Shown piece by piece: positions 7,577 through 16,530 of a stretch of DNA of 64,000 nt. Positions within the stretch are counted from its first letter, which is position 1; each line of letters starts with the position of its first letter. The stretch spans positions 62,001-126,000 of the forward strand of contig JAUXOL010000013.1 in assembly GCA_030682375.1 (NCBI GenBank). Direction: 5' to 3'. Source of the DNA: Gallionella sp. Its GTDB lineage: Bacteria > Pseudomonadota > Gammaproteobacteria > Burkholderiales > Gallionellaceae. The translations under genes and the position numbers were made by a program. The notes under the pieces are model-generated. The model saw nothing but the letters and a program-made list of their open reading frames with translations, was not told the DNA's origin and made no database searches.

Positions 7577-8968
7577 TCAGATTACTTTTGAATACTTGGC
7601 GTGCTCGGTGCGCGTGCGCAGGTACTTGTCGAACACCATACAGATGTTGCGGATCAGCATGCGGCCCTTGGGCGTGACGACGATGCGCTGCGGCGACAGT
7701 TCCAGCAGGCCTTCGCGCTCGTATTCGAGCAGCTCGTCCCGCTCGGTGGCAAAGTAACTGTCGAAATCGATCTCGAACTCGCGGCCGAGGGCCGGCTTGT
7801 CGAGCTCGAAGTGGCACATCAGCGCCTGGATGATCTCACGACGGATCATGTCGTCATGATCCAGCACGATACCGCGCATGACCGGCAGTTCGTTGCGGTC
7901 GAGCGCGCCGTAGTACTGTTCCAATTCGCGGAAGTTACCGCTGTAGGTCGGCCCGACCTTGCCGATCGCGCTGACGCCGAGCGCGACCAGGTCGCAATCG
8001 GCGTGGGTGGAATAGCCCTGGAAGTTGCGGTGCAGCATGCCCTGGCGCTGCGCCACGGCCAGTTCGTCTTCCGGCTTGGCGAAGTGGTCCATGCCGATGT
8101 AGACGTAACCCGCGCCGGTCAGCTTGTTCACCGCCATGCTGAGGATGTCGAGCTTCATCTGTCCGCTCGGCAGGTCGGCTTCATTGATGCGGCGCTGCGG
8201 CATGAAGAGGGTCGGCATGTGCGCGTAGTTGTAGATCGACAGGCGATCCGGGTTCGCGGCGATGATGCGGTCCAGCGTGCGGCCGAAGCCTTCCAGCGTC
8301 TGCTTGGGCAGGCCGTAGATCAGGTCGATGCTGACCGACTTGAAGCCGTTGGCGCGCGCGGCAGCGATGATGCGTAGCGTCTCTTCCTCGCTCTGGATGC
8401 GGTTGACCGCCTTCTGCACCTCGTCGTCGAAGTCCTGCACGCCGATGCTGATGCGGTTGAAACCGGTCTGACCCAGCAGCGCGATGGTGTCGTCGCTGAC
8501 CTTGCGCGGGTCGATCTCGATGGAGTATTCGCCGTCCGGCACCATCTTGAAGTGCGTGGCTATGGCCGCCATCACTTCGCGGATTTCGTCGTCGGACAAA
8601 AAGGTCGGCGTGCCGCCGCCGAAGTGCAGCTGTTCGAGGGGCTGATCCGGGCCTAACAGTTCAGCCTGCATCGCCATTTCCTTGATCAGGTAGCGCACGT
8701 ATTCGGCGGACTTGCTGCGATCCTTGGTGATGACCTTGTTGCAGGCGCAGTAGAAGCACAGCGTGTTGCAGAATGGGATATGAATATACAGCGACAGCGG
8801 GCCGCCGCCGGACGCGCGGCGCTGTGCGACCCAGTGCTTGTAGCTGTCGGCGTTGAAATCCTTGGCGAAACGGTCGGCGGTCGGATAGGAGGTGTAGCGC
8901 GGGCCATTCTTGTCCAGCCGGCGTATCAGCTCCAGGTCTACGACCAGTTGATTGACTGCATTTTCCAT
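7577..8968 (-). CDS. hemN: Oxygen-independent coproporphyrinogen III oxidase HemN
   Basis: This radical-SAM enzyme decarboxylates coproporphyrinogen III for haem synthesis when oxygen is scarce. The radical-SAM cluster site is CNTLCFYCAC (C-x3-C-x2-C plus the extra Cys of HemN). GPRYTSYPTADRF near the start and HFGGGTPTFL are family signatures. I chose ATG 8968 (463 aa) because GGGGAG lies just upstream and the length then fits HemN; the longer ATG at 8995 adds nine unmatched residues. It is divergent from the membrane-protein pair at 9124 and close to the cbb3 oxidase genes, which need haem at low oxygen. Confidence 0.93.
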   Translation of the reverse strand: MENAVNQLVVDLELIRRLDKNGPRYTSYPTADRFAKDFNADSYKHWVAQRRASGGGPLSLYIHIPFCNTLCFYCACNKVITKDRSKSAEYVRYLIKEMAMQAELLGPDQPLEQLHFGGGTPTFLSDDEIREVMAAIATHFKMVPDGEYSIEIDPRKVSDDTIALLGQTGFNRISIGVQDFDDEVQKAVNRIQSEEETLRIIAAARANGFKSVSIDLIYGLPKQTLEGFGRTLDRIIAANPDRLSIYNYAHMPTLFMPQRRINEADLPSGQMKLDILSMAVNKLTGAGYVYIGMDHFAKPEDELAVAQRQGMLHRNFQGYSTHADCDLVALGVSAIGKVGPTYSGNFRELEQYYGALDRNELPVMRGIVLDHDDMIRREIIQALMCHFELDKPALGREFEIDFDSYFATERDELLEYEREGLLELSPQRIVVTPKGRMLIRNICMVFDKYLRTRTEHAKYSKVI

Positions 8969-9123
8969 AAAAACTCCCCAAAAAGCGGCCCGCATTATGC
9001 CATTTAGCGGCCTTCATTGCTTCATCGACGTAGTGCGGCGTTTTGTCTCATTCCCATCACGCCGCAAAATCGGTATGCTGCGCGACGCTTGACCGTATAA
9101 AACCACATAATCTGGAGGAGAGA

Positions 9124-9639
9124 ATGAGTCAACAGCTGGAGATTTCGACCGCCGAGTCGACGCGCGCAAAATGGCCGCACGAGATTTTCCTGATCAACCT
9201 GGTGTTCAACCACATCCTGGTATTCGCCTCCACCTTCGGCGTGTTCAGCACCTTTCCGCTGATGGTGCTGATCGTGCCGATCACCTCTTTCGCGATCACC
9301 GGATACATCATCATCAAAGGCAAACAGATCGCGAAGAGCGACGAGACCTTTTTCGTCAAGTCGCACTGGGATATCGCGGCCAAGCGCAACAATCATTTCA
9401 TGTGGCTGCTTAGCATCACCTGCGTGATGGTCGGCGGCGGTTTCTGGCTGTCGCATGCGATGGGCTGGTCGAAGATCGCGACGATCGCGCTGATCGGCGG
9501 CGTCGGCCTGCTGCCCTTCATGGTGTCCTTGCTGGTGCTGATCGTGCTCGGCAACGACTCGATGTACCAGGCGCGCCACGGCAAGCTGCCCAAGCGTTAT
9601 ACCGAACCGACCCCCTCCACCGAATCCTCACAGCCTTGA
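9124..9639 (+). CDS. Hypothetical membrane protein, 171 aa
   Basis: I cannot name this family. The start is ATG 9124, with GGAGGAG just upstream; the frame is open back to 9043, but no good start lies there. Four hydrophobic segments are visible (about residues 20-41, 44-66, 95-115 and 121-148). A charged cytoplasmic-looking loop (KGKQIAKSDETFFVKSHWD) lies in the middle, and the tail is rich in Pro, Thr and Ser. It is divergent from hemN and precedes another unknown membrane protein by 13 nt. The location between hemN and ccoS hints at a role in respiration, but nothing in the sequence proves it. Confidence 0.7.
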   Translation: MSQQLEISTAESTRAKWPHEIFLINLVFNHILVFASTFGVFSTFPLMVLIVPITSFAITGYIIIKGKQIAKSDETFFVKSHWDIAAKRNNHFMWLLSITCVMVGGGFWLSHAMGWSKIATIALIGGVGLLPFMVSLLVLIVLGNDSMYQARHGKLPKRYTEPTPSTESSQP

Positions 9640-9652
9640 TACCATTCCACGC

Positions 9653-10375
9653 ATGAATACTGAAAAACCAGGCATGAAAACAGAGAACAAGATATATCTG
9701 ATCGTCGGCGTCGTATCCGTCTTGCTCATGGTCGGTTCGTTCCTGATCCCGGGCGAACCCACGATGAAGGACGACCTGCCCTGGCATATCGAGCATCCCG
9801 CACCGAACTCGGTGCGCGTGTTCGGACTGACGCTGGGGCAATCCAGCACCGCCGATGCCGAGAATAAATTCAAGGAAGAAGCAAAACCCAGCCTGTTCAA
9901 GGCACCCAACGGCCAGCTGATCGCCGAGGTGTTCTTCGAACAAGTAGATCTCGCCGGTCTGCGCTCCAAGGTCGTGCTGACCATCGATGTTCCCGAAACG
10001 GAACTAAAGGGGATGTATGAACGCGGCCTGCGCATGGCCGCCACCGGCAGCGGCAAAAAGATCACGATAGCGTCGGAAGATGCCGCCCGGCTGCGTACCC
10101 ATCCGATCTCCAGCCTGACCTACATACCGGGCTTCCGCGTCGAAGACGAGATGTTCCTGAAGCGTTTCGGCCAACCCGCACAGCGGGTGAAAGAGAAGGG
10201 AAGCGGCGCGATCCACTGGCTGTATCCCCAGAACGGCTTGGACATCACGCTGGGAGGAGAAGACAAGCCGCTGCTGCAGTACGTCTCGCCGACCCAGTTC
10301 CACAAGCTGTCCGAGCCGTTGCTGGCACACGGCGAAGTTCTCGCCCAATCCGCAGTACCGGCAGTAACCCCTTAA
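9653..10375 (+). CDS. Hypothetical membrane-anchored protein, 240 aa
   Basis: I do not recognise this protein. One membrane segment (about residues 15-34) is followed by a soluble, probably periplasmic domain of ~200 residues with the pattern VRVFGLTLGQSSTADAE early and GAIHWLYPQNGLDI late. ATG 9653 has no clear ribosome site; ATG 9674 (MKTENK) is the alternative start. It lies 13 nt after the 171-residue membrane protein gene, so the two are probably co-transcribed. It converges on ccoS with a gap of only 6 nt and no terminator. Confidence 0.7.
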   Translation: MNTEKPGMKTENKIYLIVGVVSVLLMVGSFLIPGEPTMKDDLPWHIEHPAPNSVRVFGLTLGQSSTADAENKFKEEAKPSLFKAPNGQLIAEVFFEQVDLAGLRSKVVLTIDVPETELKGMYERGLRMAATGSGKKITIASEDAARLRTHPISSLTYIPGFRVEDEMFLKRFGQPAQRVKEKGSGAIHWLYPQNGLDITLGGEDKPLLQYVSPTQFHKLSEPLLAHGEVLAQSAVPAVTP

Positions 10376-10381
10376 CCAAGC

Positions 10382-10594
10382 TTAATCGGCAGTCTTGTTG
10401 TCCGCATCCCGATCGGTCGCTTTCCGGCGCTCGGTGGGATGCGGCATCATGTCGTCGTCGTCGTCCATCAGGATGCGGCTGCCGCCGCCTTCCATGTCCT
10501 CGTACTGGCCTTTCCTGACAGCCCACACCAGCACCACGACGAGCAACACCCCGAAGAACATCATGCCGGGAATCAAACCGTAGATCACATCCAT
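10382..10594 (-). CDS. ccoS: cbb3 oxidase maturation protein CcoS
   Basis: This is a 70-residue protein with one N-terminal membrane segment and an acidic tail containing DDDDDMM. CcoS is needed to insert haem and copper cofactors into the CcoN subunit (known for the family). I use ATG 10594 (MDVIYGLIPG), behind GAGGTG; the frame is open to 10642 but the extra residues do not fit. It is the last gene of ccoG-H-I-S and lies 10 nt after ccoI. Confidence 0.9.
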   Translation of the reverse strand: MDVIYGLIPGMMFFGVLLVVVLVWAVRKGQYEDMEGGGSRILMDDDDDMMPHPTERRKATDRDADNKTAD

Positions 10595-10604
10595 AGCAAC
10601 ACCT

Positions 10605-13067
10605 CTATTGTTTCCTGAACAGCGTGCGTATCCGCGCCGCATTGCCGATGACCACCAGCGAGCTGAGCGGCATCGTGATCGCCGCGACCAGCGGGCTGAC
10701 CATCGCCATCATCGCCAGCGGCACCATGATCGCGTTATACACGAAAGAAAGTCCGATATTCTGCTTGATCGTGAGCAGCGTGCGACGCGACAGTTGCGTC
10801 GCCTGGCGCACCTTGTCCAGCTCGTTGTGCATCAGCACGATGTCGGCGCTCTCCACCGACACATCGGTGCCCGAGCCCAACGCGATACCGACGTCGGCGC
10901 GGATCAGCGCTGGCGCATCGTTAATGCCGTCACCCACCATCGCCACCACCGCGCCGCCCTGCTGCAGCTGCTGGATCACGAGATCCTTGTCCTGCGGCAA
11001 TACCTCGGCGATCACCTCCATGCCGCCCAGTTGCCGCGCGATCGCTTCGGCCACCGTACGACGGTCGCCGGACAACAGCGTCATCGCGATGCCTTCCGCG
11101 CGCAATTCGTTCACCAGCTGCTGCGCATCGGCGCGCAGCCTGTCGGCCAGTGCGAGGATCGCGACATGCTTCCCGCCCTGCGCGATATGCACGCAGCTCA
11201 TCGCCTGCGCCTCCAGTTCGTGCGCCTGAGCCACGAGCACGTCGTCCAGCGCGACCGCGTTGCGCGTCAGCCATTCGGCGCTGCCCAGCAGCACTCCACG
11301 CCCGGCGACATTGGCTTCCACGCCCAATCCCGCAGTAGCATGGAATCCGCTCACCGCGATGTCGCGATAACCCAGCTGCCTGATCTCCGCCTCGGCGACG
11401 ATGGCCTTGGCCACGCTATGTTCGCTGTAGCGCTCCACCGCTGCCGCATCGCGCAACACGCCCTGCATATCGCACCCTTTGGCGGCATGCACTTGCGCCA
11501 CGCTCATCCTGCCTTCGGTCAGCGTACCGGTCTTGTCGAACACAAAATGCGTGACCTTCGACAGCGTTTCCAGCACCAATCCGTTCTTGACCAGGATTCC
11601 GTGCTTGGCCCCCAGCCCGGAAGCCACCGCGATGGACATCGGCGTCGCCATGCCCAACGCGCAGGGGCAGGTGATGATCAGCACCGAGGTCGCCGCCATC
11701 AGCGCGATTTCGAAACTTTCTCCACGCCAGAAGAAAAAAGTCAGCCCCGCGCAGATCAGCGTGACCAGCACGAACCAGGGCACAATTGTATCGGCCAGCC
11801 GCTGGATCGGCGCCTTGGAAGACTGCGCCTCTTCAACCAGCCGGATGATCTTGGACAGCGTGGTGTCCTGCAACAGCGAGCGCACCTCTACCAGCAGCGC
11901 ACCGGTGGTGTTCACCGTACCGGCCGAGACCTGTGCGCCGACGGACTTGCTCACCGGCACGGACTCGCCGCTCAGCATGGACTCGTCCACCGCGCTGTGG
12001 CCTTCCAGCACCACGCCGTCCACCGGCACCTTGTGTCCGGGCTTGATCAGCACCTGGTCGCCGGGCTTCACGCCGCGTATCGGCGTCATCTGCTCCTGTC
12101 CTTCGCGCATCACGATGGCGACGCGCGGCTGTAGTTCCATCAGCCGCTTGGTCGCGGACAATGCCTGATGGCGGAACATGCCTTCGAGATAGCGGCCGAT
12201 CAGGATGATGAAGGTCAAGTTGGTGACGATGTCGAAATACACTTCCCCGACGGTGCTTTTCGTCAGCGTGACATACACGGAATACAGATAGGTGACCGAC
12301 AGACCGATCGCGATCGGCATGTCCATCGTCAGATGGCCGGCGCGCAAGCCTCCGAGCGCACCGCGATAAAACGGGTAGCCGGCATAGAGCAGCGTCGGCG
12401 TCGCCAGCGCCAGCCCCATCCAGTGAAAGAACTGGCGGAACTCGTCCTCGTTCGCGCCGCTGTATAGCGCAATCGATATCCACATCATGTTCATCGTCGC
12501 GAAGCCGGCGAAGAACAGGCGGTAGAGCATCGCCCGATTGGCCTTCTGGATCGAACCCTCGGCGCTCTCAGGGTCGTAGGGCACGGCGGCATAGCCTATC
12601 CTGGCCAGCGCGTGTATCAGATCGGAAAGCTTGTTCTGGCGGTTATCCCATTTCAAATGCAGACGTTTCGCGGCCAAGTTGACATCGGCGGACAGCACGC
12701 CGGGCCTGCGCTTCAGGCCGCGCTCGATCAGCCATACACAGGCGGCGCAATGTATGCCTTCGACCAGCAGATGGATGTCGCGTATGTCGCCCGAGCAGGT
12801 AGTGAACTCGCATTGCACTTCGTCGAAGTCGTAGATCTCGACGTCTTTGGGAGGTTCGGGCGGCGGCCCCAGCAGCGCACCTTCTGGCGTGCGCTGGTAA
12901 TAGCCCTGCAGCCCCGCCTCATGGATCGCCTCGCAGACCGACTGACAGGCGAAGCAGCAGAATCGCCTATCCTCGCCTTCCAGTACCGAGTGGTAATCCG
13001 CATCGGGAGCGATTGGCAGTCCGCAGTGGTAACAGACGCCGTTGGCGTGCTCGCTGTGCTGCGTCAT
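10605..13067 (-). CDS. ccoI: Copper-transporting P-type ATPase CcoI (FixI)
   Basis: This 820-residue pump supplies copper for cbb3 oxidase assembly from the inner membrane. An N-terminal cysteine-rich part (YHCGLP, RFCCFACQ) precedes a heavy-metal-associated domain with GIHCAACVWLIE near residue 107. The ATPase core shows the TGES-type loop (MLSGES), the membrane copper motif CPC in TCPCALGMATP, the phosphorylation site DKTGTLTEG and the hinge GDGINDAPAL. The order and length match CcoI rather than CopA. It lies between ccoH (6 nt) and ccoS (10 nt), which makes a single assembly operon very likely. Confidence 0.95.
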   Translation of the reverse strand: MTQHSEHANGVCYHCGLPIAPDADYHSVLEGEDRRFCCFACQSVCEAIHEAGLQGYYQRTPEGALLGPPPEPPKDVEIYDFDEVQCEFTTCSGDIRDIHLLVEGIHCAACVWLIERGLKRRPGVLSADVNLAAKRLHLKWDNRQNKLSDLIHALARIGYAAVPYDPESAEGSIQKANRAMLYRLFFAGFATMNMMWISIALYSGANEDEFRQFFHWMGLALATPTLLYAGYPFYRGALGGLRAGHLTMDMPIAIGLSVTYLYSVYVTLTKSTVGEVYFDIVTNLTFIILIGRYLEGMFRHQALSATKRLMELQPRVAIVMREGQEQMTPIRGVKPGDQVLIKPGHKVPVDGVVLEGHSAVDESMLSGESVPVSKSVGAQVSAGTVNTTGALLVEVRSLLQDTTLSKIIRLVEEAQSSKAPIQRLADTIVPWFVLVTLICAGLTFFFWRGESFEIALMAATSVLIITCPCALGMATPMSIAVASGLGAKHGILVKNGLVLETLSKVTHFVFDKTGTLTEGRMSVAQVHAAKGCDMQGVLRDAAAVERYSEHSVAKAIVAEAEIRQLGYRDIAVSGFHATAGLGVEANVAGRGVLLGSAEWLTRNAVALDDVLVAQAHELEAQAMSCVHIAQGGKHVAILALADRLRADAQQLVNELRAEGIAMTLLSGDRRTVAEAIARQLGGMEVIAEVLPQDKDLVIQQLQQGGAVVAMVGDGINDAPALIRADVGIALGSGTDVSVESADIVLMHNELDKVRQATQLSRRTLLTIKQNIGLSFVYNAIMVPLAMMAMVSPLVAAITMPLSSLVVIGNAARIRTLFRKQ

Positions 13068-13073
13068 CGATCG

Positions 13074-13589
13074 CTACTGCGCCTTTTCGTCGACCATGAA
13101 CCTGTCGGTATTCACCCTGAATTCATCCTCGCCGCGCTTGAGGTGGATGCGCAATTCCCAGTAGCCCTTCAGCGGGAAATTGATGAACCCCTGGTAACTG
13201 CCGGGTGCGACTTCCTTGAAGGCGGTGGAGAAATCCTTGCTGGCATCCGACGCGCGGTAGGCTTCGACTTCCATCACTCCGCTCACCGGCTTGCCGTCGC
13301 GATCCACCACGCTGATCTCGTACGAGGTCGGCGTGTTCATCACCAGCGCCTTGGGTTTCTTGATCGTAGTCTGCCATGCGAGCGACTGTTGCTCACGCAG
13401 CTCCTCTAGCAACTCTTCGTTCGCCTTGCGGTCCTTGGTCTTGTAGTCCTGCTCGACCAGCGTGGAACGGCTGCTGTTGGCTGAATAAAGGACGAACGTG
13501 ATGTTGACGGCCAACACCACGACGATCAAACCGATCACCGCCCACACCCACGGGTTGCGCAGGGCTGCTTTGTTATCCTGTGAAATCAT
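13074..13589 (-). CDS. ccoH: FixH/CcoH family cbb3 assembly protein
   Basis: The 171-residue protein has one N-terminal membrane helix (about residues 14-36, starting at NPWVWAVIGL) and a periplasmic domain with beta-strand pattern (YEISVVDRDGKPVSGV, YWELRIHLKRG). This is the FixH layout. CcoH stays associated with the oxidase during assembly. It lies between ccoG and ccoI on the minus strand. Confidence 0.9.
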   Translation of the reverse strand: MISQDNKAALRNPWVWAVIGLIVVVLAVNITFVLYSANSSRSTLVEQDYKTKDRKANEELLEELREQQSLAWQTTIKKPKALVMNTPTSYEISVVDRDGKPVSGVMEVEAYRASDASKDFSTAFKEVAPGSYQGFINFPLKGYWELRIHLKRGEDEFRVNTDRFMVDEKAQ

Positions 13590-13609
13590 TCGCTATCTCT
13601 CCTGTCGTA

Positions 13610-15040
13610 TCAACGCTTGGGGCCGTTGAACTTGGATTTGTATTCTGCCGCCACCTGAGGGTCCTCGACCGCTTGGACACGGAACTCGATCGGTGTCACT
13701 TCCTTCTTGATCTTGTCTCCAGGTGCCTTCACGAAGATCGTGAACGAGGTACCTCGCCCATGATGGGTTAACAGCGGCTTTTCCGCGCCTATGAGCTGCT
13801 GCCCCTCGACGCCGCCTTCCATGGTCACAACCACATGAAGATCCTTGTCGGTCTTGTTGAGCACCTTGAACTGATACTTGTTCTGGATCGAGCCGTCGCT
13901 GAGCGAAACGAACAGCGGCTGGCGCTCGGGTATCACATTCAGCGTCATCGAGCCCATGTGGGTAAGACCGTACACGATACCCGCCAGGGCAATCACGATA
14001 ATGGACAGATACACCAGCGTGCGCGGATGCTGGTACAACTTCTTGGCCGGCTTGCCTTCCAGTTCGTCCAGAGACGCATAGCGGATCAACCCTTGCGGCT
14101 TGCCTATCTTGTCCATGATGGAATCGCAGGCATCGATACACAGGCCGCAAGTGATGCAACCCAGTTGCTGGCCGTCGCGGATATCCACGCCGGTCGGGCA
14201 CACCTGCACGCACTGGAAGCAGTCGATGCAATCGCCCTGTTGCGCCACCACCTCGGCGCCGCGGCGCAGCTTGCCGCGCGGCTCGCCGCGGGTGTAATCG
14301 TAGGTCGGCAGGATGGTCTGGGAGTCGCTCATCGTTCCCTGAATACGTGCATAGGGACACAACCAGAAGCAAGTCTGCTCGCGCAACAAGCCGGCCAGCA
14401 GGTACGTACCCACGAAGAACATCGCCAGCACGACCCAGCCTATCATCGACAGCTGGAAGTGAATCAGGCTGTTCCAGTATTCGAACGCATCGACGAACCA
14501 GATCGAGAAACTGATGCCGGTAAACAGCGCGATCACCATCCAGGCAGCATGCTTGACGACCTTCTTCTTGATCTTGTCGGCATCCCAGGGAGCCTCCTCC
14601 AGCTTGCGACGCGCGATCGGATTGCCCTCGATCTTGTCTTCGATCCAAGTGAACCAGTCTGTCCATGCAGTCTGGAAGCAGAAATAGCCGCACCATACGC
14701 GCGAGGCGACCGAGGTCACCGCAAACAGCGTCATCGCCGCCACCAGCAGCACCAGCGACAGCATCCAGATATCCTGCGGCAGCACCGTCAGGCTAAACAG
14801 GTGGAACTGGCGATGCTCGATGTCGAACAGGATGGCCTGCTTGCCGTTCCAGCGCATATACGGCATCAGAAAGAACGGCAGCCACAGCGCGAATTGCAAA
14901 TAAGTCTTCACGGTGCGGAAGAAGCCCGGCATGCGCTTGGCATGGATGGTCTTGTCCCCCGTGTTCACCGACCAGTTCTCGAATTCCTGGTAAATACCGG
15001 TAACCGTTCCGACTTCCTTCTTTTCTTCTTGCGTATTCAC
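13610..15040 (-). CDS. ccoG: CcoG (RdxA/FixG) iron-sulfur membrane protein
   Basis: This is a 476-residue polytopic protein with two 4Fe-4S motifs, CIDCFQCVQVCP and CITCGLCIDACD, and additional Cys sites in the membrane part (WCGYFCFQ, TCFWLCP). CcoG is thought to reduce copper for cbb3 biogenesis. I use GTG 15040 (protein begins MNTQEEKK) because AGGAG lies exactly 7 nt upstream; the ATG at 15055 overlaps that site. A C-terminal Ig-like FixG domain is present after residue ~360. It is the first gene of ccoGHIS and follows the ccoNOQP terminator. Confidence 0.94.
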   Translation of the reverse strand: MNTQEEKKEVGTVTGIYQEFENWSVNTGDKTIHAKRMPGFFRTVKTYLQFALWLPFFLMPYMRWNGKQAILFDIEHRQFHLFSLTVLPQDIWMLSLVLLVAAMTLFAVTSVASRVWCGYFCFQTAWTDWFTWIEDKIEGNPIARRKLEEAPWDADKIKKKVVKHAAWMVIALFTGISFSIWFVDAFEYWNSLIHFQLSMIGWVVLAMFFVGTYLLAGLLREQTCFWLCPYARIQGTMSDSQTILPTYDYTRGEPRGKLRRGAEVVAQQGDCIDCFQCVQVCPTGVDIRDGQQLGCITCGLCIDACDSIMDKIGKPQGLIRYASLDELEGKPAKKLYQHPRTLVYLSIIVIALAGIVYGLTHMGSMTLNVIPERQPLFVSLSDGSIQNKYQFKVLNKTDKDLHVVVTMEGGVEGQQLIGAEKPLLTHHGRGTSFTIFVKAPGDKIKKEVTPIEFRVQAVEDPQVAAEYKSKFNGPKR

Positions 15041-15155
15041 TCTCTCGCTCCTCATATTGCCGACGGATATTCGTCCGCCTTGTAATCAAGATGACACTGG
15101 ATAAGTTCTGCAGCCCAGGCAAAACCGATTCAAAGACATCCTCTGACGCTGGATG

Positions 15156-15184
15156 AAAAAAGGAGGAGAGTGACCTCTCCTCCT
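15156..15184 (-). terminator. Intrinsic terminator of the ccoNOQP transcript
   Basis: The stem AGGAGGAGAG / CTCTCCTCCT (15161-15170 and 15175-15184, 4-nt loop) is followed by six T on the minus strand. It closes the structural operon and separates it from ccoG. Confidence 0.85.
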
Positions 15185-15203
15185 CCTCGCTACGACTTCG
15201 GAT

Positions 15204-15323
15204 TTACTGCTTGTCCTGATCCTTGGTCGCGTTCTTGTATGCCCTGTAAAACAGCCATACAGGAACGATGATCGAACCTACCAGGCTGATGATCACACCC
15301 CAGAAAACGTAATCCTGATTCAT
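15204..15323 (-). CDS. 39-residue single-span membrane peptide after ccoP (CcoM-like candidate)
   Basis: The peptide starts MNQDYVFWG, has one hydrophobic helix (about residues 6-26, through IISLVGSIIVPVWLF), and ends in a basic-polar tail (KNATKDQDKQ). The ATG at 15323 has AAGGAG 8-9 nt upstream, a strong site. It lies 59 nt after the ccoP stop and before the operon terminator, so it is transcribed with ccoNOQP. Structural work on a Pseudomonas cbb3 oxidase found a similarly small single-helix subunit, CcoM. This peptide could play that role, but I cannot show homology by eye. Confidence 0.7.
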   Translation of the reverse strand: MNQDYVFWGVIISLVGSIIVPVWLFYRAYKNATKDQDKQ

Positions 15324-15382
15324 CTCTTAATCTCCTTTAGGTAAGTTCTGTGCGGGATTGCTCCCGCACAGATTGAGACAAA

Positions 15383-16324
15383 TTACTGCGCAGCGGCAGG
15401 TGCGGCAGCTTCAACCGCAGAGACAGCCTCGGCCGGTGCAGCTTCCATCGCTACCGGAGCGTCTGCCTGACCGCCGCCGAACTTGTAGACGTACACAGCC
15501 AGCTTTTTCATCTCTGCATCGCTCAGCTTGCCTGCAGCCTTGAACGAAGGCATCACCGCGACGCGAGTCTCGGGAGTGCCGGCATTCACGCCATTGGCGA
15601 TGGTGTACTTGATGCCTTCAACGGAGCCGTCGAAGCGATACACCTTGTCGGTCAGGTTAGCCGAACCCATCGCAGCCATGCCCTTGCCGTCTTCGCCGTG
15701 GCAGGCAGTACAACCCTTCTCCGCGAACAGCGGAGTAGCGGTTGGCGTGCCTGCTGCGACTGCGTTGGCCAGCGTGTCGATTTCGGCGGCGGACAACATG
15801 TCCTTGTGCGCCATCATCATGCCCTGACGACCATCCATAATAGACGTATGGATATTGTCGACGGTACCGCCATACAACCAGTCGTCATCGTTCAGGATAG
15901 GTGCGAACAGACCTTGCTTGTCGGTCGTACCCACACCGTTCGTGCCGTGACAGGCCGCGCAGTTGTCGCCGAACAGCACCTTGCCGGAACGAGTGACATA
16001 CTCCGTCAGTTCGCTGTCGGCCAGGATTGCTGCCGGGGTCATGTCCTTCAGCTTGGCTTCATACTTGCCGCGCACTTCGTCCACAACACCCTTGTCTGCT
16101 TCCATCTCGCTGATCGCGGTCCAGCCACCGAGCCCCTTGAAGAAGCTGGAGGTCGTCGAAACCGGGATCGACGGATAGTACAGCCAGTAAACAACCACCC
16201 AAATCGCACTGGCGGTCAGGCCCAACATCCACCACTTCGGCGGCTGATTGGTAAAGTCCCCCAAATCGTCATCCCACACGTGGCCTGTCGTTTGCACGCC
16301 ACCTACATCGTGTTTTTCACTCAT
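15383..16324 (-). CDS. ccoP: cbb3 oxidase diheme subunit CcoP
   Basis: The 313-residue protein has an N-terminal CcoP segment (VWDDDLGDFTNQPPKWW), one or two close membrane spans (~residues 33-55), and two cytochrome c domains with CAACH (~residue 122) and CTACH (~residue 207). It passes electrons to CcoO. The tail after ~290 is Ala/Pro/Glu-rich. It overlaps the end of ccoQ by 4 nt (ATGA), so translation is coupled. Confidence 0.96.
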   Translation of the reverse strand: MSEKHDVGGVQTTGHVWDDDLGDFTNQPPKWWMLGLTASAIWVVVYWLYYPSIPVSTTSSFFKGLGGWTAISEMEADKGVVDEVRGKYEAKLKDMTPAAILADSELTEYVTRSGKVLFGDNCAACHGTNGVGTTDKQGLFAPILNDDDWLYGGTVDNIHTSIMDGRQGMMMAHKDMLSAAEIDTLANAVAAGTPTATPLFAEKGCTACHGEDGKGMAAMGSANLTDKVYRFDGSVEGIKYTIANGVNAGTPETRVAVMPSFKAAGKLSDAEMKKLAVYVYKFGGGQADAPVAMEAAPAEAVSAVEAAAPAAAQ

Positions 16325-16530
16325 CTTTTTTCTCCCACATTGATATGGTCTTCGTCGTCCAGAGCCATGCCGGCCTGGGCTTCGAATGTATCCTTGTTAG
16401 ACGGTCGAAATACCATGAAATAGACCGCCGCCATGCCGATCGCCGAGACCAGGGCGAAGAACACCCCCAGCCAATCGTTCGTGGTCATGGCCGCGACATC
16501 CATCCCAAGGTATTCGAACAGCTTAATCAC
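16321..16530 (-). CDS. ccoQ: cbb3 oxidase subunit CcoQ
   Basis: This is a 69-residue protein with a single helix (about residues 20-42, through LGVFFALVSAIGMAAVYF) and an acidic tail. CcoQ stabilises the oxidase complex. It overlaps ccoO by 8 nt and ccoP by 4 nt. Confidence 0.9.
   Translation of the reverse strand: MIKLFEYLGMDVAAMTTNDWLGVFFALVSAIGMAAVYFMVFRPSNKDTFEAQAGMALDDEDHINVGEKR

Noticed and set aside
10608-12134. 508-residue open frame opposite ccoI
   Set aside because: His/Gln/Arg-rich and repetitive, typical of the antisense of a GC-rich gene; ccoI is complete.
13593-14696. 367-residue minus-strand frame inside ccoG
   Set aside because: It overlaps ccoG in another frame; ccoG has all iron-sulfur motifs, this frame has none.
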